Source of the DNA: Candidatus Woesearchaeota archaeon
GTDB taxonomy: Archaea; Nanobdellota; Nanobdellia; Woesearchaeales; ARS49
Reading direction: 5' to 3'
Length of the DNA: 14,989 bases
NCBI GenBank assembly: GCA_016203345.1
Contig: JACQMZ010000027.1
Location: 1-14,989, forward strand
The notes below the pieces were generated by a model that was not told the origin of the DNA, did no database searches, and saw only the letters and a list, made by a program, of their open reading frames with translations. A program made the translations under genes and the position numbers. Positions 12,090 to 14,989 of the stretch are shown one piece after another (the stretch's first letter is position 1; each line of letters opens with the position of its first letter).

Positions 12090-14897
12090 CTAGCTGATAA
12101 TGATTGCCGGCTTGCCAGGCAACGCCTGCTTTGCTTTTGGCTCCTGAGAATCTCGCTCTTTCACCACAACAACTTCACAGCCAAACGTGTCTTTCAAAAA
12201 CGGAATGCTGTCTTTCAAAAACTGAAACGCTGCCTCCTGATGAAGAACCACTGCAGGAATCCTCCCAGGATCCTTCACCAGCCGCTGGATTAATGCGACA
12301 GCATCACTGCCATGCTCGCGGATGACTGCATCCTGCATGGCAGTCTTTACAAGATCCTGCCCGCGCGCAGATTTTACATGGTTCTTCACAAACGAAAACA
12401 GATGACTCTTCCAATCATCAGCAACAACCAGCATAATATTCCTCGGCATGCTGATCTTCGACAACTCTTTCACTGTCGACACATCATCAACAGTCTGCGC
12501 AAGACCAGACTCGATCGCGTCCAGCTCAGGCCTGATAGCATTCTCGTCAGCCAACGGCCAGTGCTCAGTACTTGCCAACGTCTGCTTTTGCACCTTCATC
12601 CAAATCTCTTCGCACACGTGCGGCACAAACGGCGCCAACAGCAACGTCTGCACGTCAATAAAAAGCTTGACTGTCTCCACATTCCACGACTTTCCCCTGC
12701 GACGCGCATACCACTTAAAATGCCGCTGAACATCAAAAAAACCACACTGCAAGGCAGTCCTGAACAACGTCAAGTCCATCGCCGCAGTCGCGTCACGCAC
12801 GCACTCATTCAACTTCGACACAAACCACGCGTCCACATCAGTCTTCACCGAGTCGCCCTTGCCATAATTGTCCATAGCAAACTGATGCCACTGCAATAAC
12901 TTCTGACTGTTGCTCGCCGCGGCATCATCATCCCAGTCCACATCATCCAATTCTTCCGCGTTAGCAAGAATGGTCATGCGCACCACATCAGGACTCCAAG
13001 CCTTGGCGAGGTCTCTCATGAACCTGACGTTTCCCTTACTCTTGGACATCTTCTGCTGGTTCAACGTCACATACCCATTCACGCCAATCCCTGCAGGCCA
13101 ATGCTTTTCAGGAAAAACAGCAGTGTGATTAAACAAGTAAAACGCCAAATGGTTCTGAACCAAGTCCTTCCCGCTATTCCTGAAATCCACAGGATACCAG
13201 TAGGTGAACTCCTGCTCCATCTGCATCACGAGATTATGATCTGCCTTAATCCCGTCGAGCGAACCCCTGCCCAAAAACACGTAATCAAACAACGCATTAT
13301 TCACCTGAGACAACGGAACATTTTTGACGTGATGCGCGATCGCGTAATACGCGTTATAGATTGTGCTGTCAGACAAGCTTTCAATAATCCATTCCTTGTC
13401 CACAGGGAGTCGCGTGCCCATGCCAAGCTGGCGCGCACACGCCCAATCCTTTAACCAGTCAATAACGTGAGTAAACTGCGCCCGCACTTTTTCAGGATAC
13501 AACTTGCACTGCGCCAGAGCTTTATGCGTTTTTTCCTTCCAGTCCGTTTTGCCATACGCCAAGAACCACTGGTTGTCCACAATCTTGACATGACACCGCG
13601 TCCTGCACCTGCACACCACTGGATTCATCAGCTCGTACAACACCACTGCGTGCCGCGAAGCAACGAGATCATTAATCAATTCCTTCTTCACCAACTGCAC
13701 AGTCCTGCCCTGATACTTACCAGTCACAGGCAATAAAATGCCGGTATGAAACTCCTTGCCATACAATTCAGCAGTCGCCTCATGCAGTTTCGGATCAGAC
13801 TGGCTCGTGATGCCAAACCTCTTGAACACTTCAGCAGCAGGAACAGCGCCATACCCTGCAGTTGCAACCACTTTCACCGGAGTTATCGAGTTCGCTGAAG
13901 CATCCTCCTTCTTGTAGTCCTCAAGGGCCGCGAAATCAGCAGGAGCGTGCGCAGGAACAGACATGACCACACCAGTGCCAGTATGCGCTGTGACAAATAA
14001 TGCAGGAAACACAGGAACAGCAGAGTTTGTCACAGGATTATGCGCGTGTTTTCTCAACAGCTCAATACCCATGTGCGTTTCCACTACCTGCACTTTGTGC
14101 TTTTGCGCTTCCAACTTTGCCACTGTTTCTTCAGCAACAACCCACGTCTCGCCATCAACCAACGCTTCCACATACGCGAGTTCTGGATTAATCCACAAGT
14201 TTGTCACGCCGAACACGGTTTCCGGCCTGCTCGTCGCACACACGAAAAATACGTCATCAGCCTTGAACTTGATGAGCGTCATCTCTTCAGGCATCTCGCC
14301 CTCCCCCTCAGAACGCGCGTGATCTCCCACTGCCATATTATCCTTTGAACACCACACCACAGGATGACTTCCTTTCGTGAGGTAGCCTGCCTCTTGAAGT
14401 TTAGAAAACTGCCACTGAATGAATTTAGAATACCGGGGATTCAGATCTGTGGTGATAAAACTCCGACGCCAATCAACAGACAAGCCAAAATCAGCCAAAT
14501 CCTTTTGTGCTGCCTTCGCAAAAGTTTTGATAATGGTTTTAGGATCCTTGAATTTGGCAATTTCTTCGTCCTTAAAACCCATATCCTTGTAAATGCTCAC
14601 CTGCTTTGCATCACTCTCCAACACGAGCTTCGCCGCAGCCTCAATCGGTGTTCCTGTGGCGTGAAACGCAAACGGAAACAGGACATTAAAGCCACGCATG
14701 CGCTTATACCTTGCGAACACCTCGGGCCTCATGTCAGTATACGTATGCCCGATGTGCAAGTACGCATTAACGTAAGGATAAGGAACAGTAATGAAAAACT
14801 TCGGCTTACCCTCAACAGGATCAGCCTCGAAAATCCTGCGCTCCTTCCACACCTTCTGCCAACGCTTAGCGACCGCCTTCAGATTGAGTTTAGGCAT
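12090..14897 (-). CDS. leuS: Leucyl-tRNA synthetase, archaeal type
   Basis: A 935-aa cytosolic class I enzyme that charges tRNA-Leu with leucine; this length is normal for archaeal/eukaryotic LeuRS. The catalytic Rossmann fold carries HIGH as HIGH at 48-51 (YLHIGHTYTDMRPEV) and KMSKS at 616-620 (NQQKMSKSKGN). The CP1 editing insert (about 215-345) contains the Thr-rich site ATSRPETVFGVTNLW (221-235) and GTGVVMSVPAHAPADF (307-322), which clear mischarged tRNA. CRCRTRCHVKIVDNQWFL (429-446) is the post-editing Cys cluster. The anticodon-binding domain follows at about 680-810, and the archaeal C-terminal tRNA-binding domain at the end. A TATA box 26 nt before the ATG indicates a leaderless mRNA. 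No frameshift or missing motif is seen. Confidence 0.97.
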   Translation of the reverse strand: MPKLNLKAVAKRWQKVWKERRIFEADPVEGKPKFFITVPYPYVNAYLHIGHTYTDMRPEVFARYKRMRGFNVLFPFAFHATGTPIEAAAKLVLESDAKQVSIYKDMGFKDEEIAKFKDPKTIIKTFAKAAQKDLADFGLSVDWRRSFITTDLNPRYSKFIQWQFSKLQEAGYLTKGSHPVVWCSKDNMAVGDHARSEGEGEMPEEMTLIKFKADDVFFVCATSRPETVFGVTNLWINPELAYVEALVDGETWVVAEETVAKLEAQKHKVQVVETHMGIELLRKHAHNPVTNSAVPVFPALFVTAHTGTGVVMSVPAHAPADFAALEDYKKEDASANSITPVKVVATAGYGAVPAAEVFKRFGITSQSDPKLHEATAELYGKEFHTGILLPVTGKYQGRTVQLVKKELINDLVASRHAVVLYELMNPVVCRCRTRCHVKIVDNQWFLAYGKTDWKEKTHKALAQCKLYPEKVRAQFTHVIDWLKDWACARQLGMGTRLPVDKEWIIESLSDSTIYNAYYAIAHHVKNVPLSQVNNALFDYVFLGRGSLDGIKADHNLVMQMEQEFTYWYPVDFRNSGKDLVQNHLAFYLFNHTAVFPEKHWPAGIGVNGYVTLNQQKMSKSKGNVRFMRDLAKAWSPDVVRMTILANAEELDDVDWDDDAAASNSQKLLQWHQFAMDNYGKGDSVKTDVDAWFVSKLNECVRDATAAMDLTLFRTALQCGFFDVQRHFKWYARRRGKSWNVETVKLFIDVQTLLLAPFVPHVCEEIWMKVQKQTLASTEHWPLADENAIRPELDAIESGLAQTVDDVSTVKELSKISMPRNIMLVVADDWKSHLFSFVKNHVKSARGQDLVKTAMQDAVIREHGSDAVALIQRLVKDPGRIPAVVLHQEAAFQFLKDSIPFLKDTFGCEVVVVKERDSQEPKAKQALPGKPAIIIS

Positions 14898-14920
14898 GTT
14901 CGTGCTGAATACGCTCTTCT

Positions 14921-14926
14921 TATAAA
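14921..14926 (-). promoter_or_regulatory. TATA box for leuS
   Basis: Minus-strand TTTATA (within CGTTTATAAG) is centred 26 nt before the ATG at 14897. Nothing else recognisable lies in the remaining 63 bases to the window edge. Confidence 0.7.
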
Positions 14927-14989
14927 CGTATTGACAATTGCGCTATTTGTGTTACATAGTGCGTAATTTTCAATCTACTGAATTGCGTA

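Noticed and set aside
11748..12293. Long open frames on both strands across the SRP RNA region
   Set aside because: The stretch is fully explained by SRP RNA structure (helix 1 ends, Alu motifs, helix 6 and 8), and the translated frames are Cys/Arg-rich with no recognisable protein character. The plus-strand frame also runs into leuS.
14898..14989. Repeated AATTGCG motifs upstream of leuS
   Set aside because: Only two short imperfect occurrences near the window edge; not distinguishable from chance.

Overview
The window reads as an archaeal chromosome segment, most likely from a DPANN-type lineage such as Woesearchaeota; the phylum is an inference from gene style, not something the sequence proves. 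Evidence for Archaea: an archaeal-type leucyl-tRNA synthetase, an archaeal 7S SRP RNA with an Alu domain plus helices 6 and 8, a class III (prepilin-like) signal sequence of the KGQ/E+5 type, a presenilin-like GxGD protease, and TATA boxes 25-28 nt upstream of the start codon of almost every gene. That last pattern points to leaderless transcription.

Layout: a divergent ribose-phosphate pyrophosphokinase (5' end off the window, + strand) converges on a two-gene minus-strand unit (2-TM protein plus a lipoprotein, ATGA overlap). Next on the minus strand comes a 4-TM protein, then a secretion operon: a 346-aa exported coiled-coil protein overlapping a 982-aa protein with a prepilin-like N-terminus and exactly ten six-cysteine modules. 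A GT-C-like multispanning glycosyltransferase (-) and a presenilin/SPP-like aspartyl protease (+) diverge from a shared promoter region. The protease converges on an archaeal MBL-fold hydrolase (-), followed upstream by a GT4 glycosyltransferase (-), the SRP RNA (+) and leuS (-).

The theme is the cell envelope: SRP RNA for membrane targeting, two glycosyltransferases, a membrane protease, a lipoprotein, and a large exported Cys-rich pilin-like protein with an exported coiled-coil partner. Prs and LeuRS are housekeeping genes.

The most unusual non-coding signal is a family of four intergenic hairpins (2262-2305, 10448-10497, 11676-11715, 12029-12072). Their outer arms differ between copies but always pair. 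Inside is an invariant architecture, always in the same orientation: a one-base bulge, four paired bases, tandem mismatches (T.C/C.T on +, equal to G.A/A.G on -), a variable stem and a triloop. Three copies lie 5-11 nt upstream of a TATA box, and two flank the SRP RNA gene. The most unusual protein is the 982-aa, 60-cysteine pilin-like protein. No tRNA, rRNA, CRISPR array, insertion sequence or pseudogene was seen.
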